A DNA stretch of 64,000 nt from Piliocolobus tephrosceles (lineage: Eukaryota; Chordata; Mammalia; Primates; Cercopithecidae): the NCBI RefSeq assembly GCF_002776525.5, contig NC_045441.1, forward strand, positions 114,571,831 to 114,635,830. The letters run 5' to 3'. Under the pieces are notes generated by a model, which ran no database searches, was not told where the DNA came from, and saw only the letters and a list, made by a program, of their open reading frames with translations. Positions 25,081-38,345 of the stretch are shown piece after piece (the first letter of the stretch is position 1; each line of letters starts with the position of its first letter). Made by a program: the position numbers and the translations under genes.

Positions 25081-26373
25081 TGAGGACACTTCAAAAATTT
25101 CATAAAAAATGGAATTAAAGATAAAAATAAAAAAATCAAATTCATTTTTCATCAAATACAAGAAACTTTTGTAAGTTATGATACCAGCTATTTAGTCCAT
25201 TCCTGAAGAATTGTGAACCCTGGGAACTTAATGATGTAAATTCAGTTTTTAAGTATTATCAACTGAAGAGAAATAGGCACCCTTCAAGGATTTGTTCACA
25301 TTAGGAAATAAAAATAAGTCAGCAGAAGCTACTTCAGGACTCTAGGTTCAATGCCTAATGACTTCCCACCAAAACTCTCAAAAATTGCTCTTTTTTGATG
25401 AAAGAAATGAGGAAGAGCATTGTTGTCATAGAGAAGGACTCTCTGGTGAAGCTTTCCTGGGCATTTTTCTTCTAAAACCTTGGCTAACTTTCTCAAAACA
25501 CTCTCACAATAAGCATTCTCGAAATGAGCAGATGTTTTCATTCTTTAGCCCTCCAGAATGTTAGCAAACAAAATATCTTGAGCATTTCACACAACTGTTG
25601 CCATGACCTTTGCTCTTGACCAGTCCACTTTTACCTTAACTGGAACACTTTTACCTCTTGGTAGCGGTTGCTTTGATTGTGTTTTGTATTCAGGATCATA
25701 CTGATAAAGTCTTGTTTCATCTCCTGTTTCAATTATTTAAAGAAATTCTTCAGGATCTTGATCATACTTGTTTAAAATTTCCATTGAAAGCTGTGCTTTT
25801 GTCTGCTGCTGATCTGTGCACAACAATTTAGGCACCCACTGAGTGGAAAATTTGCTTAACTTTACTTTTTCAGTGAGGATTGTGTAAGCTAACCAACTGA
25901 GATTTCTTGACTATTTTTGGTGCTATTGTCACTCCTCTTCAATTAAGGCACAAACAAGATTAATATTTTCCTAAAAATTTGATGTGTATAGTCTGGAAGG
26001 TCAGGCTTCATCTTCAACATCTTTGACTTCATTTCACCACTTCTTCAAATGAGTTATCTATTTGTAGACTGCTGATTTCTTTGGGCCATTTTTACCATTA
26101 ACTTTTCATAAAGCTTCAGTGGATTTCGCCACTCCTCTAACCAACTTTCACCATAAATTTGATGTTTGTTCTTGCTTCAGATTTAGCAGGACACATGTTG
26201 CTTTGGTATGGCCTCTTTTCAAACTATTGTCTAATTTTTCTAGTGCCACCAACTAGATCCTGTTCAGATATGTTACAACATGTTAGCCCAAGTTTATTTT
26301 AGTGCAAAAAATTGAAATCCATGCATAGTTTATTTACAATATGCATTTTCCATGAACTTTTTGAAGACCCTTG
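25081..26373 (-). mobile_element. Mariner transposon (Hsmar2-like), dead
   Basis: A 1293-bp element in the L1M, flanked by TA on each side (25079-25080 and 26374-26375). The terminal inverted repeats are imperfect: the left end reads 'gaggacacttcaaaaatttc' and the right end, reversed, 'caagggtcttcaaaaag'. On the minus strand, fragments of a mariner transposase are readable: 'QSKQ' followed downstream by 'KVMATV', and a 'DNNALPHFFHQKRAI'-type segment corresponding to the family's 'HDNAxPH' block. Frameshifts and stops break the gene. Length agrees with the usual 1.3 kb. The subfamily name is tentative. Confidence 0.75.
25130..26200 (-). pseudogene. Mariner transposase pseudogene
   Basis: The transposase would cut and paste the element at TA sites using a D,D34D catalytic triad. 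In this copy only pieces remain readable. The clearest is a 70-residue frame at 25329-25541, covering the segment with the second catalytic aspartate ('LYDNNALPH'). A segment around 25575-25720 carries the 'KVMATV' block. No single frame spans the usual length of about 345 residues. It is certainly inactive. Confidence 0.65.
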
Positions 26374-26645
26374 TATATTGCAAACTCTAGAGCAGCCATT
26401 AAAATTTTTTAAAACTGTTTAGTTCATATGCTAAAGAAGAGAAACAATGGAATTATATAAAATACTCAGTGAAAACCAGAGAAGAAAGAGAAATAGAGTA
26501 ATATTAAAAAAAAAAAAAAAAAAAAAAGAAAGAAACAAAGAACAAGGGCAACAAGTAGGAAACAGGAATGAATACAGTAGTTATGAGTCCAACCATATTG
26601 ATGTTAACTTTCATGTTCTACTTACACCTATTAAAAGAAAGACTG

Positions 26646-27004
<359 letters not shown>

Positions 27005-30000
27005 TCATCTACAAAAATCCACTTTAATTTTACAGATACGGATAAACTAAAAGTAAAATGATGGAGAAAGATATACTATAGTGACATTAATCAGAGAGCT
27101 GGAGTAGCTATGCTAATTTCAGATAAATTAAAGTTTATAGCTAGGAAAATATCAGCGATAAAGAGGGGCATCACATAATAATAAAGGGATCTATTTCCCA
27201 AGATGACAACACCACCTAAGCTGTATGTTCCTAACAAAATCATAGTAAACAACGTGAGGCAAAAACTTACACAACTGCGAGAATAGACAAATCCACTATT
27301 ACATTTGGAGGTAAAAACATCTTTCTATTGGTAATTAACAGATTCAGCAGGCAGAAAATCAATAATGATATTGCTAAACTGAACAGCATTAGCATCGATT
27401 GGATGTAATTGACACTAATAGGATACTTCATTAAATGATACCAGAATACACATTATTCTTATGCTCACATGAAACATTCATCAAGATAGAACACATTCTG
27501 GCATATAAAATACACTGTAACAAATCTAACTAAATAGAAATCATACAGTATCTACTCCCAGAACAAAATAGAATTAAATTATTAATCAATAACAGGCAGA
27601 GAACTGGAAAATGCCCCAATACTTGGAGATTAAACAACATATAAATAACACATGGGTCAAAGAGTTAAATCTCAAGGAAAATTTTAAAAGTATTTTAACT
27701 AACGCTTTTAAAATGAAAATGAAAACACAATGTATCAAAATTTTGGGGTTGCAGCAAAAGTAGTCCTTAGAAAATAATCTATAGTCAATCATATAGACTT
27801 CCACTGTAGGAAGCTAGAAAAAATAAGGAAAAAAGTAAATCCAAAGTAAGCAAAAGAGAAGATACAATAAAAATTAGAGCAGAGACCAATGACATTGAAA
27901 ACAAAATCTCCACAGAGAAAATCAACAGCAATGACTGCATATATTAAAAAGAAGAAAGATTTAAAATTAATAATCTAACCTTCTGTCTGAGGAAACTAGA
28001 AAAAGAAGATCAAATTAAATCCAAAGTAGGCAGAAGAAAAGAAACGGTAAAAATTATTGCAAAAAAATAAAAAATATTGAAAACAATAGAGAAAATTAAT
28101 GAACCCAGTAGCTAATCCTTTGAAGAAAATCAATAAAATTGATCAATGTGTAGCCAGACTAACAAAATAAAAAATATAGAGGACACAGATCACTAACCTC
28201 TTAAATGAAAAAGGGGCCTTCACTACAGATCCCAAATACACTAGAAATATAAAGGAATATTATGAAGAAGTCTACTACCATAAATTTGGTAATATAGATA
28301 AAATGAACCAATTTATTGAAGACACAATATACGGAAACTCACCAAGGAGAAGTAGATGACTCTGATGACTTACACCAAACATTAAAAGAACGAGTGATAC
28401 CAATGATCTATAATCTCTTTCAAAAATAGAATCAGAGCAAATATCTCTTAATTCTTTCTATGAGGCCAGCAATATCCTAATACCAAAACCAGAAAAAGAC
28501 ATAATAGAAAAGGAAAGCTACAGACCAATGTCTCTCATGAACATATATGCAAAAGTCCTCAACAAAATATTAGCAAATAGAATCCAAGAATGTATATTAA
28601 GAATTATACATGAAGACCAAGGTGATTCATTCCAGTTGTGCAAGGCTGGTTCAAAATTCAATAACCAATTAATGCAGTTGGTTGCATCAACAGGCTAGAA
28701 AAGAAAACATTTGATGATAGCAATAGAGCTACATAAAAAAATTACACAGTCCAACATCCATTTATGATAAAAACTCTCAGCAAACTAGGAATAGAGTAAA
28801 ACATATTCAATTTGATAGAAAAAAATCTTCAACTCCCCCATCCCCTGCAAAACTACAACTAACATCATATTTAATGGTGAGTAACTAGCTGGTTTCTGCT
28901 TAAAATAGGAACAAATCAATCTTCCTCTCACCATTTCTGTTCAGTCTAATACTGGAAATTCAAAGGCCATAAGATAAGAAAAAGATGTATACAGACTGGG
29001 AAGAAAAAAATAAAGCCTTTGTTTGTTCATATATTACATGAGTATGTAAAAACTTCCCAACATATGAACCAAAAAAACCTCTGGCACTAATAAAAGATTA
29101 TAAAAGTTTATAGTACACCAGGTTCATATAGAAAAGTCTATTGCTTTCCTATGTATCAATAATGAGCCGTTGGAATTTGAAATAAAAAACACAATGATAT
29201 TTATATTAAGACCAAAGAAAAAAACACACTTAGAGATAAATATGGTCTAAATAAATGGAGATAGATACCAAAAATGTGGATAGGAACACTTGAGATTGTT
29301 AAAACTTCAATTTCTCTGAAAGTGATCTAAGGATTCGATGCAACCAGTCAAAATCCCAGGAAGCGATTTGGTGGATATTGACAAACTGATTAGAAAGTTT
29401 ACATATAATTGTCACTCGTAATAGCCACCATCATACTGAAGACAGAAAAACATAGGTGACTATCCAACTTCAAAACTTACTATAAAACTACAGTAATGAA
29501 AACCTTGTGGTATTAGCTAAAGAAAACACACATAAATTAATGCAACAGAATAGAGAACCCAGACATAACTTCATGTATATAAATATATAATTGACAAAGG
29601 ATCAAAGGTAGATTTTTACATACATGACATTGGAACAACTGGACGTCTACCTGCAAAGAAAAATAAATTGACACAGAGCTTACATCTTTTACAAAAATTA
29701 ACTCAAATGCATCACAGACCTAAATGTAAATGCAAAAGACACTGCTGAGGGAATAAAGAGAAAAGCTATAAATTAGGAGAATATTTTTCCAAAGCACATA
29801 TCAAATAAAGGATTTGTATCCAATATATACAAAGAACTCTTAAAACTTAACAATAAGAAAAAAAATGAAAAAAATGGGCAAAAGATCTAAACAGACACCT
29901 TACCAAATAAAATATAGAGTTAGCAAATAATCATGAGGGAAGATGCTCAACATCATGCCTCTTTAGAGTATTGTAAATTAAAACCAAGTTAGATAGCATT

Positions 30001-30414
30001 AAATGCTTATTACAATGACTAAAATCCCAGATGCTGTCAACACAAAATACTGGTAAGGATGGGGACCAACAGGAACCCTTTCTGTTTTTTTTTTTTTTTC
30101 CTGGTAGAAATGTAAACTGGTACTGCCACTTAGGAAGATAGTAGTTTTTCATAATGTTAAAAATAATCTTACCATAATATCTGGGAATCTGGTGGATTGG
30201 TATTCACTCAAATTACTTGAAAACTTTATGTCCATACAAAAACTCACACACAAACATGTATATCAGCTTTATTTGTTATGGCCTAATCCTGAAAACAACT
30301 AAAATGTCCTTCAATAAAGTGAATAAATAAACTGTAGTACACCCATATAGTGTAATGTTATTCAGTGATTAAAAGAAATAAGCTGTTTTGCCATGAAAAG
30401 ACATGAAGGATTGC

Positions 30415-30930
30415 TTTAATCTCTTGGCTATGATGAACAAAACTGCTGTGAATATAGGTATATGAATCTTCTTTGATATCCTGCTTTCAATTTCTATGGA
30501 TATATATATATCCATAGAAAGTAATCCCAGAAGTGGGATTACTGGATCACATGGTAGTTTTATTTGTAGTCTTTTGAGGCACGACTATATTATTTTCCAT
30601 GGCAGCTATACTATTTTATATTCTCACCAATAGTATACAAGAGTTCTAATTTCTTCACGTACTTACCAACACTTTTTTGTCTTTCTTTTTTTATAGTAGC
30701 CATCCTAATGGGTATGAGGTGATATTTCATTGTGGTTTTGATTTGTATTTCCCAAATGTCCATTGATGGATCATTGGTTAAAGAAAATTTATCATACACA
30801 TAAAACAGAATACTATTTGCCCTCAAAAATGAAGGAAATCTTGTCATATGCTACAGTATGGATGGACCTTGAAGGCATCATGCTAAGTAAAATCAGCTAG
30901 CCACAAAAAGACAAATACAGTTATTATATT
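30415..30930 (+). mobile_element. Inverted plus direct L1 3' pieces
   Basis: Bases 30415-30745 are the reverse complement of an ORF2 end ('agaagtgggattactggatcacatggtag', 'catcctaatgggtatgaggtg'). From about 30746 to 30930 the text is plus-strand ORF2 end ('gtccattgatggatcattggttaaag', 'gtatggatggaccttgaaggcatca'). It looks like a second 5'-inverted L1 placed at the broken 3' end of the long L1M. No 3'UTR or poly(A) follows. Confidence 0.65.
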
Positions 30931-31614
30931 TATCTTGGATCTTGTAAATAAAACTACAAAGAAAATAGGCAATCCACAGTTAATGTTTTAATGAGGAAAT
31001 ACTGATAATAAAACAACAAACAAAAAATTTTTAAAATGCAAAATGATCATAAATGTTATGCAGAAAAATAAAATGGATTATATGCTGAAAACAGCTGAGT
31101 ACAACTATAAGCTGAGTTATCAGAGATTCTCTCTCTGAGGAAATACGGCAAACATTTTTAATTGCCAACCTAACGGTCATTCCCCTGGTACTTCTTTCCT
31201 AAAAGAGTGCTATTCTCATCTATTCACCCCTGATATGATGCTTGAATTCTCAAGTTAGCTGAAGTACAATCTGGAAAAGAAAGTAGAAGATGAGCAGAGA
31301 AACTTAATGACTGCCTTGATATCGTGGGGCTATCTCATTAACTAGCATTGTAATAGTCTTTCTTCCAGAATTCTTATAAGTAAAATAATTAAACTCGTTA
31401 TAAAATTACTCTTAAGTGTATCTTTCATTTATGGCAATATAAACATAGATATAAAGGTAGCATTTAATTATAGGCACAGATCACAAGAAGGAACCAGCTG
31501 TAACAATGACAGGTTCCACAGAGAGAAAACAGCAGATTCAAAGGACTCTGACTGGAGCGAGCTTTATAAAAAAGAACATGATGTGTTTTAAGCTTAATGG
31601 GAAGGATGAGAGTA
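30931..31614. other. Unassigned DNA
   Basis: No gene or repeat is recognised. Confidence 0.4.
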
Positions 31615-31838
31615 AACGAAGATGAGGATAAAGATATAGCAGGATCCAGTTTAGGGGGACTTTGTCAGACAGGATAAGGTATTTGACTTTATTCTAAGCA
31701 TACTGGAGGCATTAAATGGTCTAATCTAGAGAGTGACATTCTCTGATTCGAAGGAATACAGGTTGGACCACTGGTGGAGCCTGGCAGAAGTCTAGAAAAA
31801 AGCTATGGTGTTGTAGACTTAATAACAGTGGAGAAGAA
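31615..31838 (+). mobile_element. LINE2-like old repeat, left part
   Basis: 'aggtatttgactttattctaagcatactggaggcattaaatgg ... gagagtgacattctctgatt' resembles the old mammalian repeat with 'gtgacatgatctga' that I associate with L2. It continues at 38364 after the L1 insertion. Class is tentative. Confidence 0.45.
31821..31838 (+). repeat. Target-site duplication, left copy
   Basis: AATAACAGTGGAGAAGAA, identical to 38346-38363. It starts after TT, fitting the L1 endonuclease preference TT|AAAA. Confidence 0.85.
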
Positions 31839-32822
31839 GTAGATGGCCGAATAGGAAGAGCTCTGGTCTGCAGCTCCCAGTGTGATTGACACAGAAGATG
31901 GGTGATTTCTGCATTTCCAACTGTGGGTGCAGCCCATGGAAGGCAAGCTGAAGCAGGGTGGGGCATTGCCTCACCCGGGAAGCAAAAGGGGTGGGGAGAT
32001 TTTCCTTTAATAGCCAAGGGAAGCTGTGACAGACCACCTGGAAAAACGAAGCACTCCTGCCCAAATACTGTGCTTTTCCCAAGGTTTTAGCAACTGGCAG
32101 ACAAGGTAATTCTCTCCAGTTCCTGGCTCAAAGGGTCCCACGCTCATGGAGCCTTGCTCACTGCTAGGGCAGCAGTATGAGATCCATCTGTGATGCTGTA
32201 GCCTGGCTTGGGGAGGGGTGTCTGCCATTACTGAGGCTTGAGTAGGTAAACAAAGTGGCCAGGAAGCTTGAACTAGGTGGAACCCACTGCAGCTCCACAA
32301 GGCCTACTGCCTCTAGACTTCACCTGTGTGGGCAGGGCATAGCTAAACAAAAGGCAGCAGACAACTTCTGCAGACTTAAACATCCCTGTCTGACAGTTCT
32401 GAAGAGGGTAGTGGTTCTCCCAGCACAGTATTTGAACTCTGAGAATAGACGGACTGCTGCCTCAAGTGGGTTCCTGACCCCCGTGTAGCCTAACTGGGAG
32501 ACACTTCCCAGTAGGGGCCAAAAGACACCTCATATAGGTGGCTCCTGTTTGGGACGAAACTTCCAGAGAAAGAATCAGGCAGCAATATTTGCTGTTCTGC
32601 TATATTTGTTGTTCTGCAGCCCCTGCTGGTGATATCCAGGCAAACAGGGTCTGGAGTGAAACTCCAGCAAACTCCAACAGACCTGCAGCTGAAGGACCTG
32701 TTAGAAGGAAAACTAACAAACAGAAAGAAATAGCATCAACATCAGCAAAAAGTTCATCTATACCAAAACCCCATCTGTAGGTCACTAACATCAAAGACCA
32801 AAGGTAGATAAAAACCACAAAG

Positions 32823-33843
32823 ATGGGGAGAAACCAGAGCAGGAAAGCAGAAAATTCTAAAAATCAGAGCACCTTTTCTCCTCCAAAGTATTGCAGCTCC
32901 TCGCCAGCAACAGAACAAAACAGGACAGAGAACGACTTTGACAAGTTGATAGAAGTAGGTTTCAGAATGTTGGGAATAACAAACTTCTCCAAGCTAAAGG
33001 AGGATGTTTTAACCCATGGCAAGGAAGCTAAAAACCTTGAAAAAAGATTAGATGAATGGCTAACTACAATAAACAGTCTAGAGAAGACCTTAAATGACTT
33101 GATAGAGCTGAAAACCATGGCACAGGAACGTCGTGACACATGCACAAACTTCAGTAGCTGATTCGATCACATGGAAGAAAAGGTATCAGTGATTGAAGAT
33201 CAAATTAATGAAATAAGGCAAGAAGACAAGGTTAGAGAAAAAAGAGTAAAAAGAAATGAACAAATTCTCCAAGAAATACGGGAGTATGTGAAAAGATGAA
33301 ATATATGTTTGATTAGTGTACCTGAAAGTGATGGGGAGAATGGAACCGGTTGGAAAACACTCTTCAGGATATTATCCAGGAGAACTTCCCCAACCTAGCA
33401 AGGTAGACCAACATTCAAATTCAGGAAATACAGAGAACACCACAAAGAAACTCATCGAGAAGAGTAACCCCAAGACACGTAATTGTCAGATTCACCAAGG
33501 TTGAAATGAAGGGAAAAGTGTTAAGGGCAGCCAGAGAGAAAGGTCGAGTTACCCACAAAGGGAAGTCCATCAGACTGATAGCGGATCTCTTGGCAGAAAC
33601 CCTACAAGCCAGAAGAGAGTGGGGGCCAATATTCAACATTCTTAAAAGAATTTTCAACCCAGAATTTCATATCCAGCCAAACTAAGCTTCATAAGTGAAG
33701 GAGAAATAAATTCCTTTACAGACAAGCAAATGCTGAGAGATTTTGTCACCAACAGGCCTGCCTTACAAGAGCTCCTGAAGGAAGCACTAAACATGGAAAG
33801 AAACAACCAGTACCAGCCACTGCAAAAACATGCCAAATTGTAA
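32823..33843 (+). pseudogene. L1 ORF1 pseudogene (ORF1p)
   Basis: ORF1p is the trimeric RNA-binding protein of the L1 RNP. The start ATG and the N-terminus ('MGRNQSRKAENSKNQS') are clear. The coiled-coil region with 'LIELKTMAQERRDTCTNF' ends at a premature TGA (33159-33161) where the family has Arg, consistent with CpG decay of a CGA codon. The RRM and C-terminal parts follow in broken frames. The final 'NMERNNQYQPLQKHAKL' segment ends at TAA 33841-33843, so the original length was about 340 residues, as usual. Confidence 0.9.
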
Positions 33844-33906
33844 AGACCACTGATGCTATGAAGAAACCACATCAATTAACGGGCAAAATAACCAGCAAAC
33901 ATCATA

Positions 33907-36900
33907 ATGACAGGATCAAATTCACATGTAACAATATTATCCATAAATGTAAATAGGTTAAATGCCCCAATTAAAAGACACAGACTGGCAAATTGGATAA
34001 AGAGTCAAGACCCATCAGTGTGCTAAATTCAGGAGACCCATCTCACGTGCAAAGATGCACATAGGCTCAAAATAAAGGGATGGAGGAAGATCTACCAAGC
34101 AAATGGGAAGCAAAAAAAGCAGGGGTTGCAATCCTAGTCTCTGATAAAACAGACTTTAAGCCAACAAATAACAACAGAGACAAAGAAGGCCATTACATAA
34201 TGGTAAAGGGATCAATTCAACAGGAAGAGCAAACTATCCTAAATATATATGCAACCAACATAGGAGCACCCAGATTCATAAAGCAAGTCCTTACAGATAT
34301 ACAAAGAGACTTAGACTCCCACACAATAATAATGGGAGACTTTAACACCCCACTATCAATATTAGATCAACAAGACAGAAGGTTAACAAGAATATCCAGG
34401 ACCTGAACTCAGCTCTGCAACAAGCAGACCTAGTAGACATATACAGAACTCTCCACTCCAAATCAATAGAATATACATTTTTTCTCAGCACCACATAGCA
34501 CTTATTCTAAAATTGACCACATAGTTGGAAATAAAGCACTCCTTAACAAATATAAAAGAACAGAAATCACAAGAAACTGTCTCTCGGACCAAAGTGCAAA
34601 TTAGAACTCAGAATTAGGAAACTCACTCAAAACTGCACCAAAGATATGGAAATTGAACAACTTGCTCCTGAATGACTACTGGTTAAATAATGACATGAAG
34701 GCAGAAATAAAGAGGTTATTTGAAACCAATGAGAACAAAGACATAGTGTACCAGGATCTCTGGGACATATTTAAAGCAGTGTGTAGAGGGAAATTTAAGA
34801 CACTAAATGCCCATAAGAGAAAGCAGGAAATATCTAAAATCGACATCCTAACATCACAATTAAAAGAACTAGAGAACTAGAGCAAACAAATTCAAAAGCT
34901 AGCAGAAGGCAAGAAACTAAGATCAGAGCAGAACTGAAAGAGATAGAGACACAAGAAACCCTTCAAAAAGTCAATGAATCCAGGAGCTGGTTTTTTGAAA
35001 AGGTCAACAAAATTGATAGACTGCTAGTGAGACTAATAAAGAATAAAAGAGACAAGAATCAAATAGATGCAATAAAAATTGATAAAGGGGATATCACCAC
35101 CGATCCCACAGAAATACAAACTACCATCAAAGAATACTATAAACACCTCTATGCAAATAAACTAGAAAATCTAGAAGAAATGGATACATTCCTGGACACA
35201 TACACCCTCCCAAGACTAAACTAGGAAGAAGCTGAATCTCTGAATAGACCAATAACAAGCTCTGAAATTGAGGCAATAATTAATAGCCTACCAACTAAAA
35301 AGTCCAGGGCCAGACAGAATCACAGCTGAATTCTACCAGAGGTGTAAAGAGGAGCTGGTACCATTCCTTCTGAAACTGTTCCGATCAATAGAAAAAGAGA
35401 GAACACTCCCTAAGTCATTTTATGAGGTCAACATCATCCTCATACCAAAGGCTGGTAGAGACACAACAACAAAAAAGAATTTTAGATCAATATCTGTGAT
35501 GAGCAATGATGTGAAAACCTCAATAAAATACCGTCAAATCAAATCCAGCAGCATATCAAAAAGCTTATCCACCATGATCAAGTTGGTTTCATCCCTGGGA
35601 TGCAAGGCTGGTTCAACATACACAAATCAATCAGCGTAATCCATCACATAAACAGAACCAATGACAAAAACCACATGACTATCTCAATAGACACAGAAAA
35701 GGCCTTCAACAAAATTCAACAGCCCTTCATGGTAAAAACTCTCAATAAACTAGTTATTGATGGAACATATCTCAAAATAATAAGAGCTATTTATGACAAA
35801 CCCACAGCCGATATCATGCTGAATGTGCAAAAACTGGAAGCTTTCCCTTTGAAAATGGGTACAAGACAAGGATGCCCTCTCTCATCGCTCCTATTCAACA
35901 TAATGTTGGCAGTTCTGGCCAGGGCAATCAGGCAAGAGAAAGAAATAAAGGTATTCAATTAGGAAAAGGGGAAGTCAAATTTTCTCTGTTTGCAGATGAC
36001 ATGACTATGTATTTAGAAAACCCCATCATCTCAGCCCAAAATCTCCTTAAGCTGATAAGCAACTTCAGCAAAGTCTCAGGATACAAAATCAATGTGAAAA
36101 AAATCACAAGCATTCCTGTACACCAGTAACAGACAAACAGAGAGCCAAGTCATGAATGAACTCCCATTTGTAATTGCTACAAAGAGAATAAAATACCTAG
36201 GAATCCAACATACAAGGGATGTGAAGGACCTCTTCAAGGAGAATTACAAACCACTGCTCAACGAAATAAAAGAGGACACAAACAAATGAAAGAACATTTC
36301 ATGCTCATGGATAGGAAGAATCAATATCTTGAAAATGGTCATACTGCCCAAGGTAATTTATAGATTCAGTGCCATCCCCATCAAGCTACCAATGACTTTG
36401 TTCATGGAATTGGAAAAAAACTACTTTAAATTTCACAGGGAACCAAAGAAGAGCCCACATTGCCAAGACAATGCTAAGCAAAAAGAACAAAGCTGGAGAC
36501 ATCATGCTACCTAACTTCAAACTATACTATAAGGCTACAGTAACCAAAACAGCATGGTACTTGTACCACAACAGATATGTAGACCAATGGAACAGAACAG
36601 AGCCCTCAGAAATAATACCACACATCTACAACCATCTGATCTTTGACAAACCTGACAAAAACAAGAAATGGGAAAAGTATTCCCTATTTAATAAATGTTG
36701 CTGGAAAAACTGGCTAGCCGTAAGTAGAAAACTGAAACTGAATCCCTTCCTTACACTTTATACAAAAATTAATTCGAGATGGATTAAATACTTAAATGTT
36801 AGACTTAAAACCATAAAAACTCTAGAAGAAAACCTAGGCAATACCATTCAGGACACAGGCATGGGCAAGGACTTCATGACTAAAACACTAAAAGCAATGG

Positions 36901-37716
36901 CAACAAAAGCCAAAATGGACAAATGGGATCTAACTAAACTAAAGAGCTTCTGCACGGGAAAGGAAACTACCATCACATTGATCAGGCAACCTACAGAATG
37001 GGAGAAAAATTTTGCACTCAATCCATCTGACAAAGGGCTAATATTCAGAATCTACGAAGAACTCAAACAAATTTACTAGAAAAAAAACAACTCCGTCAAA
37101 AAGTGGGCAAAGGATATGAAAAGGCACTTCTCAAAAGACGACATCTATGCAGCCAATAGACACATGAAAAAATGCTCATCATCACTGACCATCAGAGAAA
37201 TGCAAATCGAAACCACAGTGAGATACCATCTTAAGCCATTTAAAATGCAATCATTAAAAAGCCAGGAAACAACAGGAGCTGGAGAGGATGTGGAGAAATA
37301 GGAATGTTTTTACACTGTTGGTGGGACTGTAAACCAGTTCAACTATTGTGGAAGACAGTGTGGTGATTCCTCAAGGATCTAGAACTAGAAATACCATTTG
37401 ATCCAGCCATGCCATTACTGGGCATATACCTAAAGGATTATAAATCATGCTGCTATAAAGACACTAGCACACATATGTTTACTGTGGCACTATTCACAAT
37501 AGCAAAGACTTGGAACCAACCCAAATATCCATCAATGATAGACTAGATTAAGAAAATGTGGCACATATACGCCATGGAATACTAAGCAGTCATTAAAAAA
37601 GGATGAGTTCATGTCTTTGCAGGGACATGGATGAAGCTGGAAACCATCATTCTCAGCAAACTATCACGAGGACAGAAAATGAAACACCACATGTTCTCAC
37701 TCATAGGTGGGAAATG
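33907..37716 (+). pseudogene. L1 ORF2 pseudogene (endonuclease/reverse transcriptase)
   Basis: ORF2p nicks the target and reverse-transcribes L1 RNA. The start is 'MTGSNSHVT' at 33907. The endonuclease part has a stop at 34024-34026, just before 'IQETHL', and keeps the 'IMGDFN' motif near 34327. The reverse transcriptase centre FADD lies at 35989-36000. The longest surviving stretch is 36471-37079 (202 residues, C-terminal region). The gene ends at TGA 37714-37716. With many stops and frameshifts it is dead. Original length was about 1270 residues. Confidence 0.9.
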
Positions 37717-37937
37717 AACAATGAGAACACTTGGATACAGTGTGGGGAACATTACAAACCAGAGCCTGTCAAGAGGTGGAGGGCTGGGGGAGGGATCACA
37801 TTAAGAGAAATACCTAATGTAAATGATGAGTTGATGGGTGCAGGAAACCAACATGGCACATGTATACCTATGTATCAAGCATGCATGTTCTGCACATGTA
37901 CCCTAGAACTTAAAGTACAATAATAATAATAATAATA

Positions 37938-38345
37938 GTAAAGAGTATTGAGGCTTCAAGTATAGAAACAACCTCAAGTTTTAGCTTTGATAGTGTTAGC
38001 AGCAATGATGATAATGGGGGATTTGGGGGAGAAAATTCTGTCGCAAGCACCTCGCTGCTCCACTCCTCTTCCACTGAGGCATTGGCAATGGCAGTGGTGG
38101 GGGTGGCATGCTGATGATAATGGTGCTGGTGATGGTGAGATGGTAGTTGTGGTACAGGTGCTGATGGTGGTGGTGGGTTTGGTGATGGTAGTAGTAATGG
38201 TTGTGATGGTGATACTGATGGTGATTGTGGCAATGGCGGTACTGGAGGTAGAAGCAGTGGTGGTAATTAGTGTGTTATATTATGTATGGCCTTAAAGTTA
38301 TCAAAGCATTATTCCACATTTTTTCATGGTAGAAAAGAAAAGAAA
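37938..38345 (+). other. Putative L1 3'-transduced segment
   Basis: About 400 bp of non-L1 sequence lies between the L1 (AAT)n end and the right target duplication. It ends in an A-rich tail 'agaaaagaaaagaaaa' (38331-38345) and includes the TGG/TGATGG minisatellite. Since the older repeat resumes only after 38363, this block arrived with the L1. I see no canonical AATAAA near its end. Confidence 0.75.
38083..38266 (+). repeat. G-rich TGG/TGATGG minisatellite
   Basis: Imperfect triplet and hexamer units (tgg, gatggt, ggtgatggt). The plus strand is G-rich and free of long C-runs. Because the units are multiples of three, both strands stay open for about 100 codons (37910-38295). These low-complexity frames (Val/Met-rich or Pro/His/Ser-rich) are not genes. 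Confidence 0.85.

Larger units (their letters stand above)
31839..37937 (+). mobile_element. Full-length L1PA retrotransposon, inactive
   Basis: About 6.1 kb in the L1PA layout. The 5'UTR starts at 'gtagatggccgaataggaagagc', so about a dozen bases of the usual start are missing. ORF1 begins at 32823, ORF2 at 33907, and a short 3'UTR follows from 37717. The end is an (AAT)n-rich tail at 37919-37937 without a canonical AATAAA. Both ORFs carry stops and frameshifts. The element lies in an older LINE2-like repeat, and the true right-hand target duplication lies about 400 bp further on, at 38346-38363. Confidence 0.92.

Noticed and set aside
24691..25161. 156-codon open frame on the minus strand
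   Set aside because: It is antisense to the A-rich strand of the L1M, giving a Phe/Leu/Ile-rich translation, and overlaps the mariner left end.
36471..37079. 202-codon open frame as a gene
   Set aside because: It is only the surviving C-terminal stretch of the dead L1 ORF2.
31820..37939. TAATAACAGT (31820-31829) and TAATAATAGT (37930-37939) as the L1 target duplication
   Set aside because: The match is imperfect and sits in the (AAT)n tail. The perfect 18-mer at 31821-31838 and 38346-38363 is far stronger and agrees with the continuation of the older repeat.
37910..38295. Open frames of about 100 codons on both strands
   Set aside because: They are created by triplet repeats in the minisatellite; the composition is low-complexity.
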